A stretch of DNA of 64,000 nucleotides from Verticillium longisporum (Eukaryota; Ascomycota; Sordariomycetes; Glomerellales; Plectosphaerellaceae): positions 1,302,001 to 1,366,000 of the forward strand of contig JAETXT010000009.1 of assembly GCA_019188255.1 (NCBI GenBank). Reading direction: 5' to 3'. A program made the translations under genes and the position numbers. Under the pieces are notes generated by a model that saw nothing but the letters and a program-made list of their open reading frames with translations, did not search any database and was not told the origin of the DNA. Below are positions 1 through 12,847 of the stretch, one piece after another (positions within the stretch are counted from its first letter, which is position 1; every line of letters begins with the position of its first letter).

Positions 1-235
1 GGCCAACGCTGCCGAGCAATCAATATACAGCCCGGCACTTTACCATGTGATGAATCACGAACCCGAGACAACCAAAACCCAGTGAAAGTCTGGCCGGTAC
101 TACAATGATACATGTCTCAAAGAGGCGTCAAATCTCACAAACAACACCAAGAAACATGGCCATCTGAAATATGACGTATTCCATTGCGCCGCAAACTTCA
201 AGTCAAAACTCTACTGAGCAGGCACTCAGTCTTGT

Positions 236-466
236 TCAACGCCTAGACATCGCGCGTACCATGTAAAAGGCTGCGATCACGACAAAGGTACTTTGCATAA
301 CCAGGGGTGGCCAGGTATCCCAATACGGTTGCAGAATCAAGCTCGTCTCGAGAGAGAGGTTCATCTCATTTGGGTGACCCAGGAACAGGAATCCCAGCCT
401 CCCACGTGAAATACGTGCCACTGAGCGACAGCATCGCCTGGCCTTCGGCATGCTTGAACCGTGCAA
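236..466 (-). CDS. Possible C-terminal exon of a small membrane protein
   Basis: This open frame ends in a stop at 236-238. Its last ~45 residues look protein-like: a polar stretch (NEMNLSLETS), then an aromatic/proline turn (PYWDTWPP), then a hydrophobic segment (STFVVIAAFYMV) ending in a basic RAMSRR tail. That reads like a C-terminal transmembrane helix with a positive cytosolic end. A second patch on the same strand near 1,800-1,885 (MSPRTSTPPKPYGWFP followed by a hydrophobic run) could be an N-terminal exon, but I cannot join the two with convincing splice sites. I do not recognise the family. It may be chance coding potential. Confidence 0.25.
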   Translation of the reverse strand: MHGSSMPKARRCCRSVARISRGRLGFLFLGHPNEMNLSLETSLILQPYWDTWPPLVMQSTFVVIAAFYMVRAMSRR

Positions 467-3400
467 CTAGGTAGACATGCCGCGCTGCGCCAAGTATCCT
501 GGGGTTAAGTGAGGACTAGGGGACAGGAGGAAAGGGGGGGCGCCTCCCAAGACACGTCGCGTCGCACCCCAAAGCGCTCTGCATTGCGACGCAGCCCGCG
601 CTCTCGTTTTCTGCGACTTAACCCCCAAATACGTCTCATTTCCTTGCTGAGCGCCACTCGGCGACGTCAAATGGCCGCTCGCCGGCCCCGCCGACCGCCT
701 TTGCCGTCCGGGGGTTTGTTCTTCTTCGAAATGTGCAGCCAACTTTAAACGGGCAGACAAACCCATCACGGCTACGCGAAACTCCAGATCACGCGTAAGC
801 CCGTTACTGTAATCTGTGAGACGGTCGAGACAGAGCTAGTACAGCGTTCAGCATCTGCGACTATGCACATCTGTAGGCGACTCATGTGAAACGACATGAT
901 GCGAGAGGTTGTTGCAAGTAGCTCGGCCAAGCGCAAGAGATAGATGAACACCGCAAGGTCACATTGATGAGTATACAGTTTCCCAGGTGGATAAGGAGAG
1001 CCCACTTTCGACGGCGGGCGGGGCTCTGTCTCATTCAGCCCCCCGTCAGGGACGAAGACTGGCGACGGCGGCATGGGATCCACCACCGCCCGATAGAGTA
1101 CTAGCAACAGGACGCACGGAGCGCGCTCATTCTTGTCTCTTGCCCCATTCTCTGTATCGCTATGCCCGAGGTGATACTCAGACAGACTCGAAGCGAAATA
1201 GGGTCAGCTGATACAGCCGGACCGTGTACAGTCTCCGCTGTGGTCCAACAAGGACCAACAAGCGGCCGGTGCGCTAAAACTCAAGCACTTTGCATGCAAT
1301 TCTCATGCTTAATGTCGATTTCCCCTCTGCTCCCAGATGGCCGGGCGTGGTCTCGAACCCGAAGGCCCTTCTTAAAAGGGGTAATAAGGCCTCAAAGTTC
1401 GTGTCCCGATGATTCAATTCGCCACGGGTTTGAAATCTGACCGTAGTATCAAAAAGACAGTTCAGACTGGAGACCGGTGAAAGGCAGAAAGGGTGGCTGG
1501 GCGAGATTAGACACGAGAAGACGTACTGTCTCGCGGAGACGTCTCCGCTTTCGAGGCTGGCAGATCGAGACATGCCTGTCGAGCTCTGATGCCAGGCTCT
1601 GGGCCTTCTGGCCGTCGGAAAAGCAACTTCGTTGCGTGATCTGCGGTCTGGGATGAGCTGTTCCCTCTCCACCCCAAGAGCCTGGTGGCGTCTTGAAATT
1701 GTTTCCCGTTGAGAAGCCGGGCTACAGACCTTGTAGGCAGCAAGGAGTGCCTGCGAGGGAGAGCTGGCAGCATGGCCTTCGGCCCTGGCCAACTGATTGA
1801 CGACGTGGATGACTGCTAGGATGACCGTGGTCAGGGCGGGGAACCACCCGTATGGCTTCGGCGGCGTGGAGGTCCTCGGTGACATGCCCGTATTAAGCAA
1901 GCAGATCTACCGCTCTGGTACTCAGATCTGTGGCTGTCAGCTGTAGTGGTACGAATGCGACACATTGACAGTGACGATGGCTTGACAACAAGCGGCTTGG
2001 TATGTGCGTGTGGGGAGATTCAACTCAGCGAAGGACGGCACACACTTGGCCAACACTTCCGCATCCAGGGACTGGTTGTTTAGAAAACTTTGGCGATGAA
2101 ACTATTATCATCAACAAATAGTCAGTCCTTGTGCCTCAACCTCTGATAAGTATGCCGCACAATACACTGGCTAATGGTGCCCGAGTTGAACAGACCTGGC
2201 CTTCTGGGCGCCTAGGGGGCCAGTATCATTCAGGGCATTGGATCTAGGCCATTGACCGGCGTCTGAACGAGGAGCCTTGCCGACTTGTGTTGTCCATCGC
2301 TCGTGCCGTGCATCTGGGATCGCCACTCACCCACATGTGCTTTGAGCGAACATGTGTGGACATCCACGCCTCACAAGATTCTTGTCAATATGGTTGCCTC
2401 CATCAGCAGGGACGATCGGCGCCTGATATGCCTTTCTGTTCCGATACGATGCAGAATAAGCTTGAACCCGGAGCTGTGGCCCTGTTCATCGAGCCAGTGG
2501 GCCGAAAATTTTATACGATGGTAATTTCGTCTCGGCCGTCTTATGGGTCGCTCAGAGGGCCAGAGCAGTGAGTCTTGCCGATGGAGGGACTTGTGATGTC
2601 GACATCTACCGGGGCCGACGATACCGCGATAATACGCACGTTTTCTACACACACAGAGACACACAACCTAGGTCCGTCAGCGTCGTATCAAAGCCTTCAA
2701 GATTCGCTCGAGATACTCTGCTGATCTGAAGAAATTCACAGGGCATCGAGCGCTGCTTGAGACGAAATGGGGGTTGAGCCGTTGAGTTGCAGGGGTGAGG
2801 CAAGCCTCTATTCTCGGCTCAAGCACCCAAGTTGTCGCTTTCGTCGCCTTGCTGCCTTGTCACCGTCCAGGCGGATGACCCTTGCCAACTTGACAGGCAT
2901 GCTTGTGGGTCATTTAATCCCTCCACTTTCCCCCTGACCTGCTTGTGGCGAAAAGGGTATCGCTTGATGCAGGCGTTGGGCACCAGGGTGAGGCCGCCTG
3001 GACACACGGGGTGGGGGTGTGATTAGATGGGCTGGGAGCCTTTTCGTCGCTTGACCGACATTCGGGAGTTTACCGCGCCAGGCTCACGGAATATGGTGGG
3101 GTGTCGCCTCTTGGAGAGCGATAGAGCCAATTTTCCCGCCTTCCCCCTTGCGCGTCAAAGAGTGGCCGATGGGATTTCGATTGGCAGGGCCGTGTTGCTT
3201 GCACGCGATCGCGAAATCTCTAGCCTCTGGATCAAAAGCACAACCGGCGTCAAATACCGAAATGGCCATGTGGATGTCATGGAAGCCCAGGCTAGCCAGT
3301 TGGGCTGCTTCACCGAGCTTTGAAATGGTCTGGTCCTGATGATCACTTTCCCTCGAGAGGCTTGCTCCGCAAAGCCGTTGTTTGATAAAAGTGTGGCGAA

Positions 3401-3868
3401 CGGCGAACAAGGATGAGCTGTCTGGGTGCTAGGTGCCGTCGGTCAGATTCGATCAGGCATCGTCAACGAGAGATCTTGCGCCCACATTCCCCCAGTCGAG
3501 GATACGTGTTGCAGGGTCTCCATTGAAAACCTGCAAGGAACACGCCGTCGTTCGCATTTTGGCCCCGGTTCGCGCAGGGGCTGGCGGTCGTGGGATTGAC
3601 AGCCCACCTGGCTGTAGGTTGTTCTGTGATGCAGCCACACTCTCCACCGCACGCCACATCTAGTTTCGGCCAGCTCGGAAAGGATCTCCATCAGATGTGG
3701 CTCAGAATGTTGTTTATATCTTCGGTGTCGGGGTACTTCCTTTTTTTTTCTCTCGAGGAAAAAGGGAACGGCTTAGAGGCTGTCTCGGGGCCTAACGCAC
3801 AAACTGCGGACCATCAAGAATTGACGAAATTGGGTCTCCATTCCATGTGACCCGTTGTTCGTTGGGGG

Positions 3869-3960
3869 GGCGGGGGGACGGCGAGAGAAAGAGAGACAGA
3901 GAGAAGAAAGAGAGACAGAGAGAGAAGGAGGACTGAGATAAACGGCAGGAGGCCAAGTGG
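3869..3960. repeat. Purine-rich GA tract
   Basis: A G-run followed by repeated GAGAGA/AAGAGAGACAGA units on the + strand, about 90 bases of nearly pure purine. It is a simple-sequence tract of unknown role in intergenic DNA. Confidence 0.7.
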
Positions 3961-4399
3961 AAGAAGGAAGGGATCTACCGCCTTTGATCGCGCTTTCCCC
4001 CTCTACTTCACCCAGATGGCGTTCATGAGGCAGGCACTTTCCAGATGAAATGAGAGAGCATTGACTGCCTGAAGAAACCGAGGAAACCTAAGCAGGCCAG
4101 TTTGGGTCAAGCCACATGAGTCCATCAAGGCTCTCGAAGGAACGCTAGAAAGAAGGTGAAGGAGACCGGCCGAGTAGTGCGCTTAGCGTACTATGTAAAG
4201 GGTATGGCATCCTCGAACGACAGGTGAATCATTTCTTCATGAGCTTCTCTTTGTCTCAGGTAGCAACCCTCCTAGCCCGAGGTACATGTACCCGCCGTCT
4301 GGATTACCTAGGTGTGAAGTGGGGGGATCTGGCATCTGGAAGTTACCTAGCCTTGGTCGGCACATTGGGCCTCGACATGCCTTGCCTTAACCACGCCTA

Positions 4400-4453
4400 A
4401 GGTACGTACCTACGGACGTATATGTACGGACGTACGGACGTGCGTACGTGCGC
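4400..4453. repeat. TACGGACG/GTACGT imperfect tandem array
   Basis: Imperfect repeats of the unit TACGGACG with interspersed GTACGT palindromes, roughly 54 bases. It is intergenic and flanked by TACCTAGG motifs at 4,305 and 4,344. Confidence 0.7.
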
Positions 4454-5127
4454 CGTTGACCAAAAATAGCAGATACGGTAACCTATTGACCGCTGGCCTG
4501 GGCTGGACTGGACTGCATGTGCGGTCAAAGTCTGAACGCCACAGCAGAAGGTTGGTAGGCTAAAAGGAAGCCAGAAAAGGCTCATGGTTGGATGCCGTTG
4601 CGGAAGGCAAATCAAAAACGATGAAAGTGAAAGATAACCCGCGGCTCTCGACTCAAAATGAGCGCATAATAGTAACCAAGTCCAGGTTCCTCCGACTTGA
4701 CGGACGCGCTTGCGAACACGCCACTCGTCCTGTTAGCCGCGTCATACATGTACTCAATCTTACTACAACACGCTCTTGCTTCTGCACGCCAGAGATGAGC
4801 ATGCAACTTCAGATTGCAACCGAGTCGTACCTACAGCCAGCCAATATCATGCTGGGCTTCTGGGGCGAGAGAGCCCCAGCCCCCCCTTTTCAGTCTCTCC
4901 ATCTCTCGCTGCCACCCCCACCACACCCAGCGACGACGGACCGCTACCTCGCGACGCCGACATCAATTCGACCCTCGAGAAACAAGTGAGAGTTGCGACT
5001 GGGTAAAGCACCGCGAACCCTAGCCAACTACCATGCACATGTACTTCAAACAGGATCTCGCATTATCCACAGATCTGAGTTGTGAGCTACCACCCTGGCT
5101 TTCTCTTTGAGCGTGCCTCAGGAGGGC

Positions 5128-5143
5128 TACCTAGGTACCTACG
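5128..5143. promoter_or_regulatory. CTACCTAGGTACCTAC palindromic motif
   Basis: A perfect TACCTAGGTA palindrome inside a longer inverted sequence. The same core recurs at 6,164-6,179 and around 21,650-21,716, with weaker forms near 4,305 and 43,640-43,720. It could bind a dimeric transcription factor, but this is inference from recurrence only. Confidence 0.35.
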
Positions 5144-6163
5144 TTAGGTACATGGTAGCTTCTAGCTTGGGCACAGGCTGGTCGTGATCCTTGCTTCCCG
5201 CCCCTGGGCCCGCGACTGGCATGTCTCCAAGAAGCTCCCCTGGCTCCCATACCCTCTATCGCCCCCGCCCTCCACCCCCCCAAGCAAGCTCACCAGCCCC
5301 CCGTTCCCCATCAAATTGCCGTGTCGACAGCGGCCAACAGGCTTGTGGCAAGCCCGACAGGACGGAGAGCTCCATGGACCCCAAACCTTGGGGGCTGCTG
5401 GCCGGTCTGTCACAGGGGTGAGGAGTTCGCTGGGTTAGTGGCAAAGGCCGCTACACACACAACTTTTGCCCCTGAACGGGACAGCCAGGACCACTCTAGC
5501 ACACGTTTCCCCCCCCATCACCCATTCCACTGCCATCCCTGCCTGCCGCATGGCTGGTCTCTGCATCGTGTCAAGGCCCTTGCTGCCTCTGCCTCTGCCT
5601 GTGCCTCTGCCTTGCCTTGCCTCGCCTTACCGTGCCTTGCCTGGGTCTGCCCACCTGCCCGTCCGCATCAACACAAGCTTGTGACCGTTGCAGCACTAAT
5701 CTGGAATATCCGATTCAAGTACCAGCAACCCCATACCGCTTCTCTTGGCCGCGTATCCTTGGGGTAACGCATCCATGTAATGGAACCAAACAATCGTTCG
5801 AACAGATCCGTTCCAAGTGCCCGGCGAATACCCACCGAGTGTCCAGGGCTGATATGGTAGTTGAATCCATGGCTACATACATGCCATGCAGCCGCGCATT
5901 GTACACACAGAAGACAGAACGCTCTTTGCCAATTGCTGGTGGTGAACCGATGGGGTACCAGTACCTATGAATGAGGAGTAGCTGTCGAACCGGCTGACGA
6001 GTCATTGGTAAGTACATTTGTCAGAAGCTAAGGCGTCTTGATTCGAACCTGTCCTCGGACATGCGTGCTCCGCCGTCTACATTCGACAGACAGTTTGCGC
6101 CTTGGAGACGAGCAAGAGGTGCTATGCCACCTGAACGTTGATCGCCTTTTGGTACCTATCTAG

Positions 6164-6179
6164 CTACCTAGGTATCTAC
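6164..6179. promoter_or_regulatory. CTACCTAGGTATCTAC palindromic motif
   Basis: Second copy of the ACCTAGGT palindrome, about 1 kb from the copy at 5,128 and preceded by GGTACCTATCTAG. No gene is recognised next to it. Confidence 0.35.
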
Positions 6180-9097
6180 TTGTGTAACTGGCTACATGGG
6201 CACCTCCGTTGCGCTGCGTGCCGATGCTGACCACCGTACCTGACACGTTGATGGCAATAGAGGAGAGCGGCGGTCGGCCAAAGACTTGGCTGTAAAAGTA
6301 CCTTACCAAAAAAGATTTCCCATGTGTCCCTGAGTGCGGGATGCAGTTGAGCAGTCACTTTCCAGTACCAATCCGTCGTTGCCCAAGCCGTCCTCTCGGC
6401 CCCCCCTGTCGAACTTTGAGCAACGACGACTAGGTCAGCACGTGTCCACGTGCCGCCGTGTCCATCGCAACTTCCCAGTCTCTAGAGTCGTACCAGCTAA
6501 GCAGTCGAACGGTCGCATGCTCGCACACTGCCCAATCACCCTGTGGCTAAGTACGTAGCTAGCTCTGTTGTGCAAGTTACCAGGCACCCACGCAGGACAC
6601 GTACCTTCCTTGCCAGTACCTGCCTTGGCAAGTACATGGTACGCTGGTACGGTAGGCAGGCCGGCACACACACTCCTCCCAGCCCGCGCAGTCAGACAGG
6701 ACCTTCACGTCAGTGTCCACAACGCTGATCTCCCCCCTGCCTGCTCGTCATATCCCATACGCGACCTTCTCAATGCCTCAGAATCAAGGCTTTGGCGTCT
6801 CCTCCACGCGTCGTAAATGATCCGTCAATTGCCCGTCGCGCGTTCAGAACTCAACCCGGCTACCTACACTGGCATCCAACTCCGTGCACGCGAACCATCA
6901 TCTGCAACCTTGAGCGCGCGAAGCAACGCAGAGCAACTGACTTTCGTTGCTTGCTTCTATCCGCACGTACCTGTATCAACCGATCTTTTGTCTGCCGTCG
7001 TTTAGGTTCTGTCGCGAACAGGCCTTGAACCCCTCGAAAACACCTCTCCAGTGAGTATCACACGTTCCCTCTCATGGTCTCTCCCTGGTTCCGCGGCCCA
7101 GCCCCCCTGAAGCTTCGTTTGAGTCAACACGCGCCACAGACGCCATCTGCTTTATGGAAAGCGTTAAGGGGGAATGTTGTTGCCGGTGCCCCTCAAGGAA
7201 CAGCAGCCTGCCACATCTTGAAACTGCTTTCTCTGCTTCCGGTTTACCAAACGCCATGTGCAGTACATGCTGTGGCCCGAGTTGCCTCTGACGTTCTGTG
7301 TGACAGCTCGAGATCAATACTCCTCCTCACGATATCTTATGCGCCCACTGCCCGGGGAAGGATCGCCGTTGCAACCTCCTTCGAGCCTGTCCTCTACTGC
7401 GCCCGCCGGCTGTTCTATCCAACAAGCAGTCGCCATTCCCTAGCCCGACCTGTCCGAACCATCATTGCGACACCCTGTATTCAGACTCCCGATCGTACAA
7501 TAAACCTACAATCTCCACGCCTACAAATACACAATACACATTGGCCTGCACAGTCCGGCGCGTTGTGCTACAAGAAACCCATCGCTGCGGACGCGCTTGA
7601 ATCTGTTCCGTAGGAACAATCTCCGCCTGGTACTTCCGTCACCACATCAAGCACGTTGACCTTTTGTCCACCCGAGGTGGCTCCCATCGCACAGCGCGTA
7701 TCGGGCCCAATCAACTGCAACGCCCAAACCGTGGTCTGGCGTGTGGCAACAGTCTGCCTGCTGGTTTACGGTCGTTGCGATCACATTTGTGTCAGTCGGG
7801 AAGCAATACTCGAGCGACCGATAAAAAGACCTATCAAGTCGCGTCGACCTTGCGACTCCATCCTTCGTCGTTCAAGCTGACGGATAACCAAGATCTTGGG
7901 CGCGTCCATCTCGCGAACCCCGGCCTGACCCAGTCCCCCTGCTCAGCTCTCTGTCTGGTCTGGCTCGTCAGGTACGCTCCACGTCAGGTACTGTACAGTA
8001 CGCTCTAGGTAAGGTACTCCCAGTCTGCCCGCTAAGAAAAAAAAAGCCAGCAAGGATGCTCCCGCCTGATGACCGGGGTCCGTGCTAACGTTTGGCCAGA
8101 GCGTCCTTTTTGACAGGCAACGGTTCCATCGCAAGACTGGGTAGCTTCGCCCACCCAGCCGTCTGATCACAGTTCGGCACCAACCCGACGGTTAGTTGGT
8201 CCTTTGCTCTTCTAGCCTTCGAAGCCTTCCAGTGAGGTAGGCTACGAGCTGTCGCTGTGCGACCTGTGCGACCTGTGCATATTCTGCTATTCGTTAGCGG
8301 AACACACAAACTACGCTGTCCCAGACCAAGGTACGTCACGATACGCCTTTTCATCGTTCTTCGGCCTGTATATGTACCTCTGATTTTTTTTTTTCGGTTC
8401 CTCTTCTCGGAGCAGCGTGTCCTGGACGGCCTCTCTCGTTCGGAGCGACTCCTGATTCCCTCATCCTGCCCGTCCTCGTCTGCGTCGACACCCCCCCCGC
8501 TGGTATGACTGCGAGCTTCTCATTTACCCGGGATGCTGTCCACATTTCCCCTAGTGCACCTGGGAATTTGGCAGAGGATGCACGTCCGCGGCATCACACA
8601 CCACTGCTACGACGTCGCCCACACCCACCCCTCGTCGCCCGTCCCATCGACGCCCCCAGCTGCAGCCCGTCACATCCCAGCTCCTCCTTAATCAAAAATG
8701 TGCCGAGTGGCCTCTGGATGGGCTCCTTACACTCGGGATTCTGGGTTATCATTGTCCCATTCTCTTTTCCGTGGCTCGTGGCTCGGTCGCTCATCCCATC
8801 ACTCTCCCCTTTCCCTACTCCTGTAAATACCCGCCGACTTCTGTTCCCTGGGTCAGCCCCCTTCCCCTTCCCTTCTCTCATTCGGTCCTCTTTCATCCTC
8901 GTCATAACCAACTCGCGCTGTGCCGGCTAGTGGTCTGACAGGCTCTTTCCCGCTCTGCAGTCCCCGGCCGTCCCCTCTGTCTCTGAACCGCCCAGCATTG
9001 CCACCACAACTTGTGCGTACCACCTCAGCATACCCTTGCACAAACCCCTACACATCCAGGCCTGCACTCCATGTCCAGTCGCTTCCACCCCGTCCCC

Positions 9098-9137
9098 CAG
9101 GCTCCAGGCTACAGGCTACAGGCTACAGGCTCCAGGG
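9098..9137. repeat. CAGGCTAC short tandem repeat
   Basis: About five copies of an 8-base unit (CAGGCTAC or the variant CAGGCTCC) in tandem within intergenic, CT-rich DNA. Confidence 0.75.
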
Positions 9138-9439
9138 AGTGCACTCGTTCTGCTTGGACACATTCTGCAGGGACTAACTCGTGACAGCACCACATCAACC
9201 CCTCCCCTAGACGCTGCACAAGCCATCTGCAGTGTGCAGACAAGCCCAGGCACCCGCGCTGTCCCCCGTACAATCAACCACGCTCATCTATCTGCCCCCC
9301 TCCCCCTCCCCCCTTGCCCATAAGGACTGGAGGCTCAGGGACTGGCACGGGTTCCCGAACCGACCATTTGGATAACTTTGCGCTACCATAACCATCCTGA
9401 CCTGCTATCGACCCAGGGACGCGGCTCAACGGACACCGT

Positions 9440-10393
9440 GTGCAGGACAACATTCAACCACGCAATTTTCCTAGCTCCAGAAAGGGGCCTGACAGCCACG
9501 ACTCCTGCCATAACGAGCCTTTCCACCAGGCGTACCGCTTGCGCCTCGGCCGGTCATCGTCAACGACGCCATCGAATTCTGTTCACTTGAAAGGGTATGT
9601 ATGGGCCACACGCCACGCCATTCTCCTAATTCATCCCCCGCTGTGCATGAACGAATTTCCGCTAGCACCGAGATGGGCCTCGCGAGTGGTGCACTGTCCA
9701 CAGCGCTCGCACCATTTCTTTGTTGCTTGTATCTCATCTGCCCTCTCACCCGATTCGACTCTGTGAGAGGGACGGCGATTGGTGCATCCAATCTCCGCTA
9801 CTCACACCGGGCTCAGACTTGAGTCGCGTCAGTCGCGGGTGCATGACCTTCGTGCAATCTATTTACTTCTCTGTGGACATGAACCTTTCGCTAACTTGGG
9901 TCTAGAGTGATATCGTGCTTTCAAAGCAAGAAGCAGTAGCGAAGCGCGCTAAATCATTGATTACGACGTCTGAGCAGTGAGTTTACCCGACTCGGATGTC
10001 CTTTGACTGCCTACTGCCTGTACCACCATGCATGTCCTGTTTCGGCCAGTCTGTTCAGACGATCTGAAAGAGCTCCCTGCACCATGAATAGCCTCAGCGG
10101 GGTCATGTTCTTGTTCGGTTCAGAGATCTTCTCAAATATGTGTGGATATCAGGCCATGAACGGACGGACTGCATCGAACATCCCCGTTGTTGTAACACCC
10201 TGTTGGGGCATCAAGCTGGCGTTATGCCTGCCAGGGGTCAAGGTTCGACAGTAACGGATGACAGACGCTAACAGGTGTGCAGGGGAAGCTCTCACGACTC
10301 GTTCGCGAAGAAGTCGAACTCATGACCATCGCAGCAATGGCTCACCAACAACGCCAGGCCTCGGGCCACTTCAAACACGAACAAGCTGACCCG
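9440..10393 (+). other. Candidate spliced 5' leader/first exons of the MedA-like gene
   Basis: Several splice-like signals line up here. A GTATGT donor begins at 9,595. A CTAAC branch at 9,891 is followed by TAGAG acceptors at 9,905/9,907. A GTGAGT donor begins at 9,977. A GCTAAC branch at 10,267 is followed by a CAG acceptor ending at 10,282. Finally a GTATGT donor begins at 10,394. The last segment (10,283-10,393) is open and contains the in-frame starts MTIAAMAHQQ; it ends in phase 0. The ATG at 13,621 sits inside a good acceptor (GACTAAT at 13,601, ATGCAG ending 13,626), whose downstream frame is also phase 0. The coding start of the regulator could therefore be here rather than at 13,621. 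The alternative is that these are untranslated leader exons, or chance. Confidence 0.35.
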
Positions 10394-12807
10394 GTATGTC
10401 GAACTCTGTGTTTATCTCCATGCTCCTCCTTGCAAGCTTCCTGTCCTCCACTTCATTACTATTCAAATTTTTTTTCCTTTGGTCAAATCCAATTTTTACG
10501 ACTCATGTGCGCTGCTGTCGGATACCTCTCCACGGCTCACGTCACCCCATCCACTTGGCCTGCATGCAAAGAAGGGCACGGCCATCGTGACGGGACGCGG
10601 TTCGGTGTGTCCGTCAAATGGATGTGTTGCGACACGCTCGTGGTGCTCATCGAATTGACGCGCCGGCACTGCGTGTCAACTTTGGTTTCGGACACATCCA
10701 TGCGCGACAGCCGTGGAGTCATGGGCGCGCCGTTGGCTTGGTTTTCCTTTGGTTCCAGAAGATCACGAAGACGACCCTGTCGCAAGGTCGACCAGGTCAG
10801 GACTCGAGGGTGGGAGATTGACAGGGTAGTCCCGTTTCACAAAAGAGTGGGCCTGCGGCAAGCCAGGATGCTCCCCAAGCCACCGCCCACCCTCTTCCCT
10901 CGCTGCTCTCTCACATGGGCTGCGGGTCAGCATCCTGTCTGTCTACCTCACCCTGCTGCTGCCCCCCCACCCGCGCGCGCCTCCATGGATTCCTCCAATT
11001 ACCCCAATTGTCTTTTTCTTGTCGAGGCAAGGTACCCAACATGGTGCGCTCGTTTGTCAAGCAGACTCAGATGTCGATAGTTGTCGACGAGATCACAAAG
11101 CTGCGAATGATATCCATGGATGTGCCTTCATCCTTCACGTCATACTGGGCTGAGAGGGCCGTGATCTCTTGCACTCTATGGCCGAGCTAGGGCTCAGACG
11201 ACCAAAGAGCCGGCAAGTCGACGGGAAGTCGATTCGATTTGATATATCTTGGCAGAATGCCCTGATGCTGGCAAGTGGATAGCAAATCTCGCATGTCCCC
11301 CGGCGCATCCGCCTTTTGGGTGGGACGCCCGTCTGAAATGGCCCAATCGATGCGGCCGTGTCGAGGACAACCCCTGGGTCTCCGCCCCTCGATGGCCATT
11401 GGTTCGACCCCCGTCCCCTTGCCTAGCCTCTGCCCTCCTCGTCTTCGTCATTCTTTGCGCTGGCGCTCTCGCTGGTGCTCTCGCTGGTGCTATTGATTCA
11501 GATTTGGACATGCGCCTACGGTGTCTCGGTACAAGCAGTGTCGTCCCGCCACTCACCAGTGGTGGGGGGCTGGCGGGGCTTCCACGATGGCGTGCGTCGC
11601 GCTGTACGCTGCTTTGTCACCGGCGTGGGAGGCTGCTACCTGTACATGGACACACGGCCAGCCAGGCACCCGAGATGCTGGCAGTCGATGGCAGGGAGAC
11701 ACACGGCAACCCTTTTCGCCAGAGTGGACAGCCAATCCCAAGCGGCTGGTTGGGGCGGCATAGCGTATGGGCCACAGGGCGCGGGATCACGGGTGTTACA
11801 TGGGGAGGCGCGGCAAGCATGATGGGCCCAGGCCGGGCAAGTCAGTGTGCCCGGCACGGCAGGGCATGGCATCCTTTCAGAAAAGCGTGTCCCCCCACCC
11901 TCTCTGGCGCGAGTGCACCAAAGGGGCCACACCGCCTATGGCGGTCGCCGGCGCTAGAAGGACCAGGGGGAATTGGAGGGGCGAGGGCGACGAGCTCGGG
12001 AGACAAGCAATGGCGGTGGGTGGCTTGACGAAAGCTACGTACCAAAGTTCGGTTACCTCGCGCCTCGTCTCGCTTCGCCCCTTGGCCAGGTGGACGCTCG
12101 CCCCCTGACCTGATCCCGTGGGCCGGCTACGAAAACGAGGCCGGTATCATCCTGGTCCGCTGGCTAGTGCCGGTCTCTGGCTGCCTTATTGGGCAGCTGC
12201 TCCTGGTCGGCCCTCCAAGTGGATGCCGCCATTGGCCACTTAATCTGAAATGCAGACGACCCCTGTCACGTTTCTTCCATGCGCTGTCCTACCCAACGCC
12301 TGCCTTGCACCCCTGCACTTTTCCCACATCTCCACTCCAATCCCCCCACCCCCCCTTGTGACCCCTGCTACCCAACGGTCTGCTCCTGCCTTACCGTCCG
12401 ACCGCTCTGCCACTTGCGCCTGCCCTTGTGCTGGCAGCCGTGGCACACACACACGCCGCTGCTGGTCGCACCCCTCCCCCCCCTTTTCGCCCTCGACGCC
12501 TGCATTTTGCCTGCGCTCCTGCGCTGGGCCCTGCCTCCACTGTTGGCTCTGCTCACTGCTCTGCCCATCCACTATTATACACGCCTCCCCAGGCCCTTTC
12601 CCCCCTGCCCCAGCCTGCCGAACCCCTTCTGCCATCCATTCATTCCATCCACTCTTGTCAAATCGTGCCCAGAGAAGCCCATCTGGTTTACTTTTTTTTC
12701 TATCACATTCGTTGCTCTGCACCGAGGAAGAAAAGGAAAGCGTCTAGAAGCAGCAACAGAGTGTCGGCGCGCCAGCATCACACTCTTCATCCAAGCTTTT
12801 CCCTCTT

Positions 12808-12847
<40 letters not shown>

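Larger units (their letters stand above)
467..9439. other. Long gene-free region
   Basis: About 9 kb in which no reading frame shows family similarity, codon bias or a coherent intron pattern that I can support. It contains short purine- and pyrimidine-rich tracts (a GA-rich tract near 3,869-3,960; C/T-rich stretches near 5,260-5,660 and 8,600-9,300), several CTACCTAGGTA-type palindromes and small tandem repeats listed separately. The base composition is ordinary, with no obvious AT-rich RIP-like island. It lies upstream of a developmental regulator, so part of it may be regulatory or transcribed leader. Confidence 0.5.

Noticed and set aside
1330..1420. Possible minus-strand tRNA from a GGTTCGAGACC B-box-like string
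   Set aside because: No A-box at the right distance and no cloverleaf pairing.
11339..11415. Possible tRNA (A-box TGGCCCAATCG and B-box GGTTCGACCCC)
   Set aside because: The two internal promoter-like boxes match, but the flanking bases do not form acceptor or T-arm stems.
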